64,000 nt of DNA, from contig NZ_AUCX01000009.1 of NCBI RefSeq assembly GCF_000429985.1, positions 169,957 through 233,956 on the forward strand. Direction: 5' to 3'. Source of the DNA: Maridesulfovibrio bastinii DSM 16055. GTDB taxonomy: Bacteria; Desulfobacterota; Desulfovibrionia; Desulfovibrionales; Desulfovibrionaceae. Shown here one piece after another: positions 27,952 through 37,220 of this stretch (its first letter is position 1; each line of letters opens with the position of its first letter). The translations under genes and the position numbers were made by a program. Below the pieces are notes generated by a model. The model was given only the letters and a program-made list of their open reading frames with translations, searched no databases and was not told where the DNA came from.

Positions 27952-27977
27952 ACCGGGCGAAAGCCCGGTATTTTTTT
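27952..27977 (+). terminator. Strong terminator directly before the amidohydrolase start
   Basis: ACCGGGC-GAAA-GCCCGGT followed by ATTTTTTT is a textbook GNRA-loop terminator. Its T run ends only 4 bases before the next gene's ATG at 27982. Confidence 0.85.
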
Positions 27978-27981
27978 GTGT

Positions 27982-29118
27982 ATGAAAAAATGTATCAGAG
28001 CGGCCAGAGCCGTAACAATGTCTGCAGGAGACCCGGTTGTCAGTGATTTTGCCATGATAACTGAAAACGGGGTTATTCTTGAATCCGGAAAATGGTCGCT
28101 TATTAAAAAGGCATGGACCGCAGACGTTGAAGATCTTGGAGATGTGACCATCACTCCGGGGCTTGTTAATGCCCATACCCATCTCGGGCTGTCCCACTTT
28201 GAAGGGCTGACGGTTAAAGGGCAGGGCTTTACCGGGTGGATGCAGAGTCTTGTTGCCGGTCCTCTTCAGACTTTTGACGGGCAGGCTCTCTATAACAAAG
28301 TTCAGGAAATGCTGTCTCAGGGAACGGTTTACTGTGCCGATATTTCGACCAGCAATATAATTGAAGTAGCCGGAACTCTTGATACGACTGATATGGCCTT
28401 CACCGCATTTTGCGAAAGCATGGGTAATGCCGCACCAAAGGATGGTAAAAAGTTTTTTCCTGAATATTCTTCAGCTAAAGGTCGTATAGCCGGAGCCGGA
28501 CATGCACTGTATTCGACAAATGCCAAACGGCTTAAAGCGGTAAAGGAAGCTGATTCTGCCGCAGGTTTGCCGTTTTCAATGCATCTGGCTGAAAATCAGG
28601 AAGAGGACCTGATTCTGGCCGGTGAAGAGTGTGCTTTCGGTAAAATGCTTGAAGCCGCAGGCTTTTTGCCGGAATTTCCTGAAGCTGTAAGACCTGTTCC
28701 CTATGCTGATTCTCTGGGGCTCCTTGATTCGCGGACGATTGCAGTCCATTGCGTAAAGGTTGATGACAGCGATATTGATATACTGGCTGAAAGAGGGGTT
28801 GGAGTGTGTCTCTGCCCGCGCAGCAATCTTTATATCGGTGAAGGTCGTGCTCCCTGGGAAAAAATTATTTCCGCCGGGATTAGAACCTGTCTCGGCACGG
28901 ACAGCATTGCCTCAAATTTCGATTTGAATTTGTGGAATGATCTTTCTTATCTGCTTGAGAATATAAATCTTTCACTTGATACGGTAGAGGCTTTGTCCCT
29001 TGTAACGCTAAACCCTGCAGGAGTTCTGGGAATTGATGATATTTACGGTCGGCTGGAACCGGGCTTAAGTGCCTCTTACGCTGTGATGCCGTCAGGAATA
29101 GAAGAACTTTTGTTTTAA
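27982..29118 (+). CDS. Amidohydrolase family protein (chlorohydrolase/deaminase-like)
   Basis: A 378-residue metal-dependent hydrolase of the MtaD/SsnA/TrzN-type group. Metal ligands are seen: HTH in NAHTHLGLSHFEGL, the His of FSMHLAENQEED, the His of AVHCVKVDD and the Asp of LGTDSIASN. Members deaminate or dechlorinate purines, S-adenosylhomocysteine or related compounds; the substrate is uncertain. The start is odd: the T run of the upstream terminator reaches to 4 bases before the ATG, leaving no ribosome-binding site. Yet the N-terminal MKKCIRAARAVTM fits the family. Translation may rely on readthrough RNA or a weak internal start. Confidence 0.8.
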   Translation: MKKCIRAARAVTMSAGDPVVSDFAMITENGVILESGKWSLIKKAWTADVEDLGDVTITPGLVNAHTHLGLSHFEGLTVKGQGFTGWMQSLVAGPLQTFDGQALYNKVQEMLSQGTVYCADISTSNIIEVAGTLDTTDMAFTAFCESMGNAAPKDGKKFFPEYSSAKGRIAGAGHALYSTNAKRLKAVKEADSAAGLPFSMHLAENQEEDLILAGEECAFGKMLEAAGFLPEFPEAVRPVPYADSLGLLDSRTIAVHCVKVDDSDIDILAERGVGVCLCPRSNLYIGEGRAPWEKIISAGIRTCLGTDSIASNFDLNLWNDLSYLLENINLSLDTVEALSLVTLNPAGVLGIDDIYGRLEPGLSASYAVMPSGIEELLF

Positions 29119-29233
29119 GAAGAATGCTAAAGTGATAGTCCGGAAAAATCCTGAATGGAGCTGGCCGGAACTACAGTAACATTAATTAGTGACAACCAAT
29201 AACCCCGTTCTACGGTTAGATAGAGGAACAGAT

Positions 29234-30160
29234 ATGGAGTGGCGACACAAGGATCTGCTTGATGTTACGCAGCTTAGTCTTGATGAAGTGCGGCATGTTT
29301 TTGAAACTGCCACCTACTTTCAGGAAATCAACTCCCGTCCGGTAAAAAAGGTACCGACTTTAAAAGGCCATAGTGTGGTCCTTTTTTTTGCCGAGCCAAG
29401 CACCAGAACCAAAACCTCTTTTGATATGGCTGGAAAACGCTTGTCGTGTGATACCTTTTCTCTGGCAAAAAGCTCCAGCAGCCTGACGAAAGGTGAATCT
29501 CTGAAAGACACTGTCTTGACCCTTCAGGCAATGAATCCTGACGGTATAGTCATAAGACATCAGGCCAGCGGAGCAGCAAAGTTTATTGCCGACAGGCTGG
29601 ATTGCAGTGTCATCAATGCCGGTGACGGAAGACATGCTCATCCAACTCAGGCATTGCTGGACAGCCTTACTCTTACTCAGGAATGGGGAAGTCTCGAAGG
29701 TAAAACTATCCTCATTCTCGGTGATATTGCACACAGCAGAGTGGCCCGCTCCAATTCGTATCTGCTGACTCTTCTGGGAGCTAAAGTCAGGCTCTGCGGT
29801 CCCCGTACACTTCTGCCCAGATACCTTAAGGACTGGCCTGTTGAAGTTGTTCCTGATCTTGATGAAGCTATGAAGGGTGTTGATGCGGTTATGTGCCTGC
29901 GACTACAGCTGGAACGTCAGCATGACGGACTCCTGCCTGATCTGCGCGAGTATTCAAAATATTACGGACTTGGACCAAGACATCTTGATATTGCCGGTAA
30001 GGATGTGAAGATTCTTCATCCCGGACCGTTGAATAGAGGTGTTGAAATCTGCTCCGAGCTTGCCGACAGCGCTTCCAGTCTTATCCTTGATCAGGTCGCG
30101 AGCGGAGTGGCTATAAGAATGGCCCTGCTTTTCCTTTATCTAACCCGTAAAAATCAATAA
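29234..30160 (+). CDS. pyrB: Aspartate carbamoyltransferase catalytic chain
   Basis: A 308-residue enzyme for the first committed step of pyrimidine synthesis, joining carbamoyl phosphate and aspartate. Carbamoyl-phosphate site [10 protein letters not shown], then HPTQALLD, and [10 protein letters not shown] near the C-terminus are intact. ATG 29234 with GAGGA 7 bases upstream gives the normal length; an upstream GTG would add 15 residues. pyrC follows after 11 bases, so the pair is an operon. No PyrI regulatory subunit is beside it. Confidence 0.95.
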   Translation: MEWRHKDLLDVTQLSLDEVRHVFETATYFQEINSRPVKKVPTLKGHSVVLFFAEPSTRTKTSFDMAGKRLSCDTFSLAKSSSSLTKGESLKDTVLTLQAMNPDGIVIRHQASGAAKFIADRLDCSVINAGDGRHAHPTQALLDSLTLTQEWGSLEGKTILILGDIAHSRVARSNSYLLTLLGAKVRLCGPRTLLPRYLKDWPVEVVPDLDEAMKGVDAVMCLRLQLERQHDGLLPDLREYSKYYGLGPRHLDIAGKDVKILHPGPLNRGVEICSELADSASSLILDQVASGVAIRMALLFLYLTRKNQ

Positions 30161-30171
30161 GGAGGCCGCCC

Positions 30172-31440
30172 GTGTCCAATCCTGAATTAGTTATCCGCAA
30201 TGCGCAGTGGAAGGGCGGAAAAGTAGATCTTCTGGTCAGCGAAGGAAAAGTGCTGGATCTTATCCATACTTCAGATGCCGCCTACGAGGGTGCTGTAGAG
30301 ATTGCCGCTGACGGACTTAATCTTCTGCCGGGACTCACAGACGTGCATACTCATCTCCGTGAACCGGGTTTTGAATATAAGGAAGATCTGGAATCAGGAC
30401 TTAGTGCTGCCGCTCATGGTGGCTTTTCCAATATTATGTGCATGGCCAATACCTCTCCGGTCAATGACAACGGTGTGATTACAGACCAGATGTTGAGCCG
30501 GGCTGCCAAGGTTATGCCTGACGGTCCGCGTCTTTTCCCTATTGGAGCTTTAACCAAAAAGCTTGAAGGAAAAGAACTTTCCCCCATGCATGAGCTGGCG
30601 GAATCAGGTTGCGTGGCTTTTTCAAATGATGGCGTGCCGGTTAAAAATACCGAACTTTTCAGAAGGGCTGTGGAATATGCTTCAGATACCGGCCTTCCTG
30701 TTATAGATCATTGCGAAGACCCTTATCTGGGACTCGGTGCAGGAATGAACGAGGGACCGACTTCTAGCCGCAACGGTCTTGCTGCCCAGCCTGATATAGC
30801 CGAAGCTTCGCAGGTTGCCAGAGATATCCTTCTTGCTGAATATCTGGGAACGTCCATACATCTTGCCCATATCTCCTGCAAAAAATCTGTTGATCTTATC
30901 CGCTGGGGTAAAGAACGCGGAGTGAAAATTACTGCCGAGACATGCCCCCACTATCTGCTGCTGACTGAAGAAAGCGCAATGGATTACAGTTCGATGGCCA
31001 AGGTTAATCCTCCGCTGCGTACCATTGAGGATGTTCATGCTATAATGGACGCTGTCAGTGACGGAACAGTTGATATGTTTGCCACGGACCATGCTCCACA
31101 TGCTGCTTATGAAAAAGAGGTCGAGTTCGTTATTGCCCCCTGCGGTATTTCAGGCCTTGATACAGCCTTATCGCTAACATGGTCTCTGGTCTCATCAGGC
31201 GAGCTTGATTTTGATACTTTTATAAAAGCATGGACCGTCAATCCCTGTGCTACTTTCGGTCTGCCGGTAAACACTTTCAGCAAGGGTGATCCTGCTGATT
31301 TCCTTCTTTTTGATGCACAGCAGGAATGGGTGGTGGAACCCGGTACAATGTATTCAAAGGGCAAAAATACACCATTCGCCGGAGAAACCCTGAAAGGCCG
31401 GGTAGTAAGTCATTTCCTTGGAGGCAAAAAAATAGTATAA
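30172..31440 (+). CDS. pyrC: Dihydroorotase
   Basis: A 422-residue class I dihydroorotase for the third pyrimidine step. Zinc ligands are visible in DVHTHLREPGFEYKED, the His of VIDHCED, the His of LAHISCKKS, and Asp in ATDHAPHAAYEKE. In this class some catalytically weak copies lack these ligands; here they are all present, so it should be active. It starts with GTG after AAGGAGG, 11 bases behind pyrB. Confidence 0.95.
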   Translation: MSNPELVIRNAQWKGGKVDLLVSEGKVLDLIHTSDAAYEGAVEIAADGLNLLPGLTDVHTHLREPGFEYKEDLESGLSAAAHGGFSNIMCMANTSPVNDNGVITDQMLSRAAKVMPDGPRLFPIGALTKKLEGKELSPMHELAESGCVAFSNDGVPVKNTELFRRAVEYASDTGLPVIDHCEDPYLGLGAGMNEGPTSSRNGLAAQPDIAEASQVARDILLAEYLGTSIHLAHISCKKSVDLIRWGKERGVKITAETCPHYLLLTEESAMDYSSMAKVNPPLRTIEDVHAIMDAVSDGTVDMFATDHAPHAAYEKEVEFVIAPCGISGLDTALSLTWSLVSSGELDFDTFIKAWTVNPCATFGLPVNTFSKGDPADFLLFDAQQEWVVEPGTMYSKGKNTPFAGETLKGRVVSHFLGGKKIV

Positions 31441-31521
31441 GTCCTTGGAACGAAGGGGTAAACCTTCCGCTATAGTAACTAACACTATGTGATATCAATA
31501 ACTTTGCCTTAAGGAGAAATT

Positions 31522-32859
31522 ATGAGCGAACCCTTTAAAGACGCGGTGGGAATCTGCAAAACCATCATGCGTAACGGTTATGATGCCTACATCGTCAATG
31601 AAAGGCTTCAAAAACTCACTATTGCCGATAAAGGAGATGAAGTCTCGCTGGATATTGCGACCGAACTAGATTTTCGCGGTCTCAGCAAGCTTTTCCCGAA
31701 TATTGAGGAATGGACAGAGAATGATGGTGTAACAGCCATTCTTAAAGAAGGCGGAATTAATTTTTATTTTTATTTAAGTGATGTCAGCGATTCCTCCCAT
31801 CCTGAGGAATGTGTTTCGCACATGACCCCGCGACTGCTTAAAGAGCTTGAAAAGAAAGACGAAATTCCTCTTACTCTTGCATGCCCTTTTATTCCTAAAG
31901 CCAAAGATCCTTATGAAGGATTCGCTTCCCTTACTTCAGGGGAAGTTAAGTTTGCCGGAATCCCGGATCAGGTTCTCAAAAAAGATTACCTGATGGGAAT
32001 CAGAGCATTGCGCTTTGCTGCCAACTATAATCTTCCGCTTGAGAGCAACACAAAGACTACAATCATCCGCAACGCCAAGCGTATCCTTGATTATGTCCCT
32101 GTTCCGGAGATTATGGATGAATGGCGCAAGGTTGAAGCTGAAAATATGTGGCTTTTTGTTTCTCTGCTTTTTGAAACTATGCTCCTCCACGGGCTTATTC
32201 CTGAGATTGCGGCTCTTTCCCGTATCACTCAGATCAAGAACAGTGAAACCGGAGAAAAAGAGAATGTTTTCGAACATACTCTGGCTGTTATGAAACATTA
32301 TCCGGAAGAGCTTCCCTATGACTGGTTCGGTGTTGTGGCCTGTTTCTTCCATGATGTAGGTAAACTCTTCACTGCTGAAGATGTTGACGGCACATGGCAG
32401 TTCCTGCAGCACCATCGTGTCGGTGCCAAGGTTACCCGCAAGATACTTACACGGCTCAACTTCCCTCAGGAAGATGTGGATCTTATCTGCGAACTGGTCC
32501 GTGATCATATGCGTTTTCAGTTCATGCTTACTGATAAAGGTATCAAGCGTTTTAAAGCCCTTGATGAATATCCGAGACTCATCGAAATGGTTCGTGCGGA
32601 TATCAAAGCCCGTGGAACTCAGTACCGTGAGTTCAATCACAACCTTAAAATGCTTGAACGTGCAGATATTCCTGAAGAAGCTCTTGATCCGTTCCTTAAC
32701 GGTAACGAGATCATGCAGTCTACAGGTCTTAAACCCGGACCTGCCGTAGGTATTCTTCGCGATACTCTGTTGAAAGCACAGATTGCAGGTGATGTCTGCA
32801 ATATGGAAGAAGCCATAGAGTATGTTAAAGAACTGGCCCGCAGGGAAAAACTGCATTAA
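31522..32859 (+). CDS. HD-domain protein with degenerate CCA-adding-enzyme head
   Basis: A 445-residue protein built like a class II tRNA nucleotidyltransferase, but with a broken head. The first about 140 residues follow the fold (GYDAYIVNERLQKLT, then LDIATELDFRGLSKLFP). However, the glycines of the usual VGGCVRD motif are absent and the DxD metal pair keeps at most one Asp. A helical neck follows (GIRALRFAANYNLPLE), then an intact HD domain (FEHTLAVMKHYP, FFHDVGKLFT, QHHRVGA). It is probably not a CCA enzyme but an HD phosphohydrolase that reuses the fold. It follows pyrC by 80 bases and ends at a strong terminator. Confidence 0.8.
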   Translation: MSEPFKDAVGICKTIMRNGYDAYIVNERLQKLTIADKGDEVSLDIATELDFRGLSKLFPNIEEWTENDGVTAILKEGGINFYFYLSDVSDSSHPEECVSHMTPRLLKELEKKDEIPLTLACPFIPKAKDPYEGFASLTSGEVKFAGIPDQVLKKDYLMGIRALRFAANYNLPLESNTKTTIIRNAKRILDYVPVPEIMDEWRKVEAENMWLFVSLLFETMLLHGLIPEIAALSRITQIKNSETGEKENVFEHTLAVMKHYPEELPYDWFGVVACFFHDVGKLFTAEDVDGTWQFLQHHRVGAKVTRKILTRLNFPQEDVDLICELVRDHMRFQFMLTDKGIKRFKALDEYPRLIEMVRADIKARGTQYREFNHNLKMLERADIPEEALDPFLNGNEIMQSTGLKPGPAVGILRDTLLKAQIAGDVCNMEEAIEYVKELARREKLH

Positions 32860-32884
32860 GAACAGTTCTTTTTTGAATAAATTT

Positions 32885-32919
32885 AAGCCCCTCATGTTGT
32901 CCAACATGAGGGGCTTTTT
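32885..32919. terminator. Bidirectional terminator after the HD gene
   Basis: AAGCCCCTCATGTTG pairs perfectly with CAACATGAGGGGCTT around a 2-base loop, followed by TTT. It separates the convergent HD and GT2 genes. Confidence 0.9.
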
Positions 32920-32952
32920 GGTAAGTATTTTATCTCTTATATTTTTAAGAGA

Positions 32953-33954
32953 TCAGTTCTTTTTAGCAGATTGAAATTTTTCCGGCTGGCAGGATTTACC
33001 GTTGTGGATAATTTCTCTTATCTGATAGGTTTTGTTTTCCATTACAGCATCATAAGTGTTGGCCAGCGATTCCAGTATAAATCCTGTGGACATGAAGCCA
33101 AGTGAGGAGATGTAGAGGAATATGGAACCCAGAAACGGCGGCCTTGTTCCCATGTGAATGCCAAAGAAGCATTTCTGGTAAAGCAGCCAGATCATTATCA
33201 GTGAAGCAAGGCTGAAGAGTGCCAGACTGATGCGCCCGAAAAGATATATGGGGCGCTGTTTGAATGAAGACTGGAACCAGAGCATGATGATATCGAAGAG
33301 AACATCAATGGAGCGGCCGATTCCGTAGTGGCTTTTACCTGCAAATCTTGGTGGAGCTGAAATAGGAACTTCGGAGACGGACCCACCCATTGACCAGACA
33401 ATAGCTGGTATAAGGCGGTGCTGTCCTTCACGGAGAGCAAGACGCCTTGCAAGATTGCCACGCAGGCAGGAAAGTCCGCCCATATCACGGATCTGGCATC
33501 CGCTGGTGGCCCGCATCAGGTAATTGGCTATTTTGCTTGGAATCCTGCGCAGGACAAGTGATTCCTCGCGTTTTTGGCGTCCACCGGAAACAAGATCGTA
33601 TCCTTTACGAATTTCTTCAATAAGTGAAGGAACTTCCTCCGGCTTATGCTGGAGGTCTCCATCCATTATGACGACATAGCGACCTCTGCTGTTCTGAATG
33701 CCTGCATAGATTGCAGTGCATTGCCCACGGTTGCGGGCCAGAAAAATTCCTTTAATATGAGGGTCAGTTGTACTGAGTTCACAGATTATTTCCGGGGTGG
33801 AGTCTGTGGAACCGTCATTTACCAGAATAAGTTCGTAACTGGTATTCATACCCTGCAGCGCTGCGGAAATTCGTTTATGGAATTCACGAACGCAGGCTTC
33901 CTCATTGTGCATCGGGGTGACTATACTTATTTCTATTTCCTGATTTTCACTCAT
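32953..33954 (-). CDS. Glycosyltransferase family 2, DPM1/GtrB-like
   Basis: A 333-residue enzyme that likely transfers a sugar from a nucleotide donor to a polyprenyl phosphate. The GT-A domain has VNDGSTDSTPE and the metal motif MDGDLQHKPEE. Two C-terminal membrane segments (about residues 232-260 and 275-300) are typical of GtrB. Its start overlaps the stop of the ChbG-type gene by 4 bases, so the two are cotranslated. The ArnT-like enzyme of this window could use such a lipid-linked sugar, but they are not adjacent. Confidence 0.88.
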   Translation of the reverse strand: MSENQEIEISIVTPMHNEEACVREFHKRISAALQGMNTSYELILVNDGSTDSTPEIICELSTTDPHIKGIFLARNRGQCTAIYAGIQNSRGRYVVIMDGDLQHKPEEVPSLIEEIRKGYDLVSGGRQKREESLVLRRIPSKIANYLMRATSGCQIRDMGGLSCLRGNLARRLALREGQHRLIPAIVWSMGGSVSEVPISAPPRFAGKSHYGIGRSIDVLFDIIMLWFQSSFKQRPIYLFGRISLALFSLASLIMIWLLYQKCFFGIHMGTRPPFLGSIFLYISSLGFMSTGFILESLANTYDAVMENKTYQIREIIHNGKSCQPEKFQSAKKN

Positions 33955-34817
33955 TTTAATTCTCCGGTACGGGGATCAATCCGACCGTAATTTACAGGGG
34001 TAGCCCCTATTTTCTGGAAAAGGTCCAGCCAGCCCTTTCCTTCAAGGGCGTCAAATTCGGCTTTCCACTGTCCTCGAACTCTTAAAGGACCGAATTCCGC
34101 CGGTAGCGGTCCGTCACCGGGGTCTTCATATCCGGGGTGGCAGACGATTTCTATTACTTTGGGTGTGTATTTTTTTATATATCCAGCAAATAAATCAGGG
34201 TTAAGTCTGTTACCCTGATCACCAATACCCCAAACAGAATCAGCCTTAGCCGGAATCTCAAATGACTTGTTGCCGGCAAGGCAGACCTGGAGGAATCTTG
34301 TTCTGAGCATGCCTTTGTCAAATCTGGAGAGCGGAGTGTGTTCAAAAGGTTTTCTTACCCATGAGACTCCGTATTTGCGGGCCAGTCTGCCGGCCAGAGA
34401 AAATAATCCCGGCCATGCGTGAATATGTTTTTCACTGTCCAGATGGGTGATACGGACTTTGTGGTCCAGCAGATACTCTATCTGTGCCGACCATTCCGCT
34501 TCAATGTGCTTCATTGAAACCCGTCCGCTTAAATATTTAAGCAGCAGGCTGGAATAGTTGCCCAGCAATAAGCCGTCTTCATCCACCAGTGAATCGATAT
34601 CCTGAGGATTGGAAATAGGCCTTCCACGCAACAGGTTCATGTGCACACCAAGTCCCAGCTCAGGGCAGCGTTCCTGAAGGAGAAGAGCCTCTCCTAGATC
34701 AGGACCGTTTGCAAGAACAGTTGAAGAGGTAACCACACCTGCATTGTGAAGTTTTTCAACCGCGCGGCGCACCGCAGGGTGAAGTCCTAGATCATCTACG
34801 TTGATTACAACCAGCAT
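33951..34817 (-). CDS. ChbG/HpnK (YdjC) family carbohydrate deacetylase
   Basis: A 288-residue metal-dependent deacetylase. The metal-binding residues appear as the Asp pair in INVDDLGLHPAV at the start and the His pair in THLDSEKHIHAWP. A further VCHPGYED motif lies near residue 240. Members remove acetyl groups from chitooligosaccharides, hopanoid sugars or other amino-sugar lipids. Coupling to the GT2 gene by a 4-base overlap suggests action on a lipid-linked amino sugar; this is inference. Confidence 0.85.
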   Translation of the reverse strand: MLVVINVDDLGLHPAVRRAVEKLHNAGVVTSSTVLANGPDLGEALLLQERCPELGLGVHMNLLRGRPISNPQDIDSLVDEDGLLLGNYSSLLLKYLSGRVSMKHIEAEWSAQIEYLLDHKVRITHLDSEKHIHAWPGLFSLAGRLARKYGVSWVRKPFEHTPLSRFDKGMLRTRFLQVCLAGNKSFEIPAKADSVWGIGDQGNRLNPDLFAGYIKKYTPKVIEIVCHPGYEDPGDGPLPAEFGPLRVRGQWKAEFDALEGKGWLDLFQKIGATPVNYGRIDPRTGELK

Positions 34818-35026
34818 TGACCCTCCAAATTTAGAGGCGGCAGTCTAAATCTAACTTTAAATAAGGTAAAGCCCTGTTCTTTTACACCAATGAAATGCAA
34901 TCGGAAGTAGCTGTCGGGGAATATACCTTCGTTTTTATTTATGAAAAATTTGTGGTTCAAAGCAGCTTTCCTGTCTGAAACATTTTAAATATCTTCATGT
35001 TCAATTTAAAAATTGAAACCGCAATA

Positions 35027-35065
35027 ATTTTACTCCACTGTTTAAATTAAACAGTGGAGTAAAAT
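35027..35065. terminator. 17-bp perfect inverted repeat after sppA
   Basis: ATTTTACTCCACTGTTT pairs with AAACAGTGGAGTAAAAT around AAATT, with flanking A/T runs. It is likely the terminator of the minus-strand sppA gene. The rest of the 279-base gap holds nothing recognised. Confidence 0.8.
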
Positions 35066-35096
35066 TTAAATTGGTGAGTCTTCTATATGGGATGGG

Positions 35097-36068
35097 CTAT
35101 CTGGTTGCAGGGTACCACATGTAGTAAAATCCGGTTTTAGGCGGAATAAAAGCCTCTGCGTCAAAGTTTACCAAGGCTGGCATTTTTAAGGATTGAGCCT
35201 CCACAGAATTATAGAGGGTGTCGTTCGGGTAGGCCTTGCGCTTGTATGTTATGACCTGTGCATCGTCTGGCAATCCGGCCATTTTTTTTGCATCAGCCAC
35301 TGCGTCATCAAGATATCCCAGCTTATCAACCAGTCCTGTTTTCAGTGCTCCCTGCGCGCTGAAAACTCTGGCTGTTTTAATTTCTTCAAGCTGCTCTGGA
35401 GACAGGGTGCGGTTTTCTTTCACAAGTTTAATAAATCTTGCGGCATAATCAGCAACCATATTGCTGATTATTTTTTCTTCCTCAGGAGTGTCCTTTCTGA
35501 AAGGGGAGGCCATGTCTTTATTTCTACCGGAAGCGGTAACATCCATGGATACCCCGATTTTATCCATTAAACCGTCAAGCTTCGGGCGCATGAAAATTAC
35601 ACCCACTGAACCGGTCATAGTTGTCGGGTGGGCAATTATCCTGTCGGCAGATAGACTTATATAGTAGCCGCCTGAAGCAGCTATATCCATCATCGCGGCT
35701 ATTACTTTGACTCCTGTTTTTTTCTTATATTCAGAAATTTCCCTGTAAATAATGTCGCTGGCTGTGACTGTTCCGCCGGGAGAATTAATTTTTAGAATTA
35801 CAGCCTTAATTTCAGGGTCCTTAGAAGCCAGAGCAAGCTTTGAGCTTACTTCCTGAACCATGCTCGGCATTGATGACAACAGTCCTTTTTTAGGCTGATC
35901 AGAAATTATGCCCTGAATGGGAATAACAAGAATTTTCTGATCACTTTCACCTTGGAGAACTGTTTCTTTGAGAGGATCTGTGCTGTCCGGGAAAAGATTC
36001 ATTTTGGGCTGACAGGCAGCGCACAGCAGCAGAGTTCCTAAAATTATCGTCGTTAAAATTTTATTCAT
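35097..36068 (-). CDS. sppA: Signal peptide peptidase SppA, lipoprotein form
   Basis: A 323-residue S49-family serine protease that clears cleaved signal peptides. The N-terminus is a lipoprotein signal with lipobox LCAAC (Cys about 19) rather than a plain membrane anchor. Catalytic Ser lies in AASGGYYIS and the Lys in SGRNKDMASPF, matching the single-domain SppA of Bacillus (Ser/Lys dyad). HPTTMTGSVGVIF is also conserved. Monocistronic; strong inverted repeats bound it on both sides. Confidence 0.9.
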   Translation of the reverse strand: MNKILTTIILGTLLLCAACQPKMNLFPDSTDPLKETVLQGESDQKILVIPIQGIISDQPKKGLLSSMPSMVQEVSSKLALASKDPEIKAVILKINSPGGTVTASDIIYREISEYKKKTGVKVIAAMMDIAASGGYYISLSADRIIAHPTTMTGSVGVIFMRPKLDGLMDKIGVSMDVTASGRNKDMASPFRKDTPEEEKIISNMVADYAARFIKLVKENRTLSPEQLEEIKTARVFSAQGALKTGLVDKLGYLDDAVADAKKMAGLPDDAQVITYKRKAYPNDTLYNSVEAQSLKMPALVNFDAEAFIPPKTGFYYMWYPATR

Positions 36069-36150
36069 AATTATAAACTCCTTGTTCTGAAAGACGATAG
36101 CAGAGCGCGTCAGTCAAAACAATGTCCGCTAGAAGTAAAAAGCCTAAAAA

Positions 36151-36212
36151 AAAGCCCCGGAATCGGGAGGATTACCGGGGCCGTATCGGGAATCACAACG
36201 ATTTCCGATATG
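36151..36212. terminator. Tandem hairpins between sppA and the 36.2 kb gene
   Basis: AGCCCCGG pairs with CCGGGGCC (about 36151-36182), and TATCGGGAATC pairs with GATTTCCGATA with one mismatch (about 36185-36212). They probably terminate the small minus-strand gene just upstream (36243-36497). Confidence 0.55.
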
Positions 36213-36242
36213 TTTGTGGACAGTCTTTATATATAAATAACT

Positions 36243-36497
36243 CTACATAGAGCGTGCCAGACGGCTTTTGTATTCCGGAGAAATCTCCAGACGTTCAATC
36301 TTGCGAAGATCAATCAGAGAGCTTTTTCCCATGGACTCAACCTTCTTAGCGTGACGGATGCATACAACCGTCCAGACGGGAAGCCAGAGTCCGAGCGTTG
36401 CCAATGTCAGCACAGCATGAATGCTGTGATTTACTTCATCGCTTCTGTTGCTCTTACGAGATGCGTTCCAAGCCTTGAAAGCTCCAATTGCGTACAT
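36243..36497 (-). CDS. Small protein with one hydrophobic segment, unknown
   Basis: An 84-residue protein that I do not recognise. It starts at ATG 36497 behind GGAGG, which rules out a longer version. A basic N-terminal part (AFKAWNASRKSNRS) precedes one membrane segment (HAVLTLATLGLWLPVWTVVCI), followed by a charged tail with LIDLRKIERLEISPEYKSRLARS. The shape suggests a small inner-membrane protein with a cytoplasmic tail. It stands alone upstream of sppA with a 670-base AT-rich region before it. Confidence 0.6.
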   Translation of the reverse strand: MYAIGAFKAWNASRKSNRSDEVNHSIHAVLTLATLGLWLPVWTVVCIRHAKKVESMGKSSLIDLRKIERLEISPEYKSRLARSM

Positions 36498-37220
36498 TTT
36501 TATATCCTCCAAAACAGAGTGTTTTGTTTTGTTCCTGTTGATTCCCAAGTATGTTCAAGAGTGCATCAAGTCAACATGTATCAAGGTGAAAATAACAGTT
36601 TGAAGATAAATTTTATTCGTCACGTTGTTATCAAAATAAATTAAGTTATTTTAGTGCCTTATCTTTTGTAAGAGTGCTTGATTATTGTCCTGTGGCAAAA
36701 GTTGCTATATAAAGTAGTCTTGTTTTCAATAGTTGGTATCTATTTCTGTGATGTGCATTTTGACCCAATTATAGATGGGTATGAACAATTTTATCAATAT
36801 CTTAATTTATTGATTTTATGTAATTTTATTATATTTACAGAAAAATTTTGCTAAAATTGTTAATTTTTGTAAAGGGTGAAGAGAAAAAAATGTGATCGAA
36901 TATTTTACCCTAGTGTCTGTATAAATAGCCAGTGTGAATGTATTTGAATGTAGCGTTAATGTAGTAGCTATGTAACTTTTTTAAATTGTACATTGAAATA
37001 GCTTAAAACAACAGTCGCTTAAAATAGAGCCTTCATAAAATGGAAAATTGAAATAACAAAATTGTTTAATAGAGAACTTAATTCATGAAAAATTAATAAA
37101 TTCGTATTTTATTCTGATTTTTTAAGATGCTCATAAATATTCTTCTTGTTCTTAGAGCGAGTGCTTATGCTGATTTAAATGGAACAGAAATTTAAACAGA
37201 CTTAACCTTTATTCCGGGGA
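36498..37220. other. 720-base AT-rich region without a gene
   Basis: Very AT-rich with long A and T runs, no reading frame of note and no clear hairpin. It may be a large promoter region, a remnant of an old insertion, or an unrecognised RNA. I can support nothing more specific. Confidence 0.5.
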
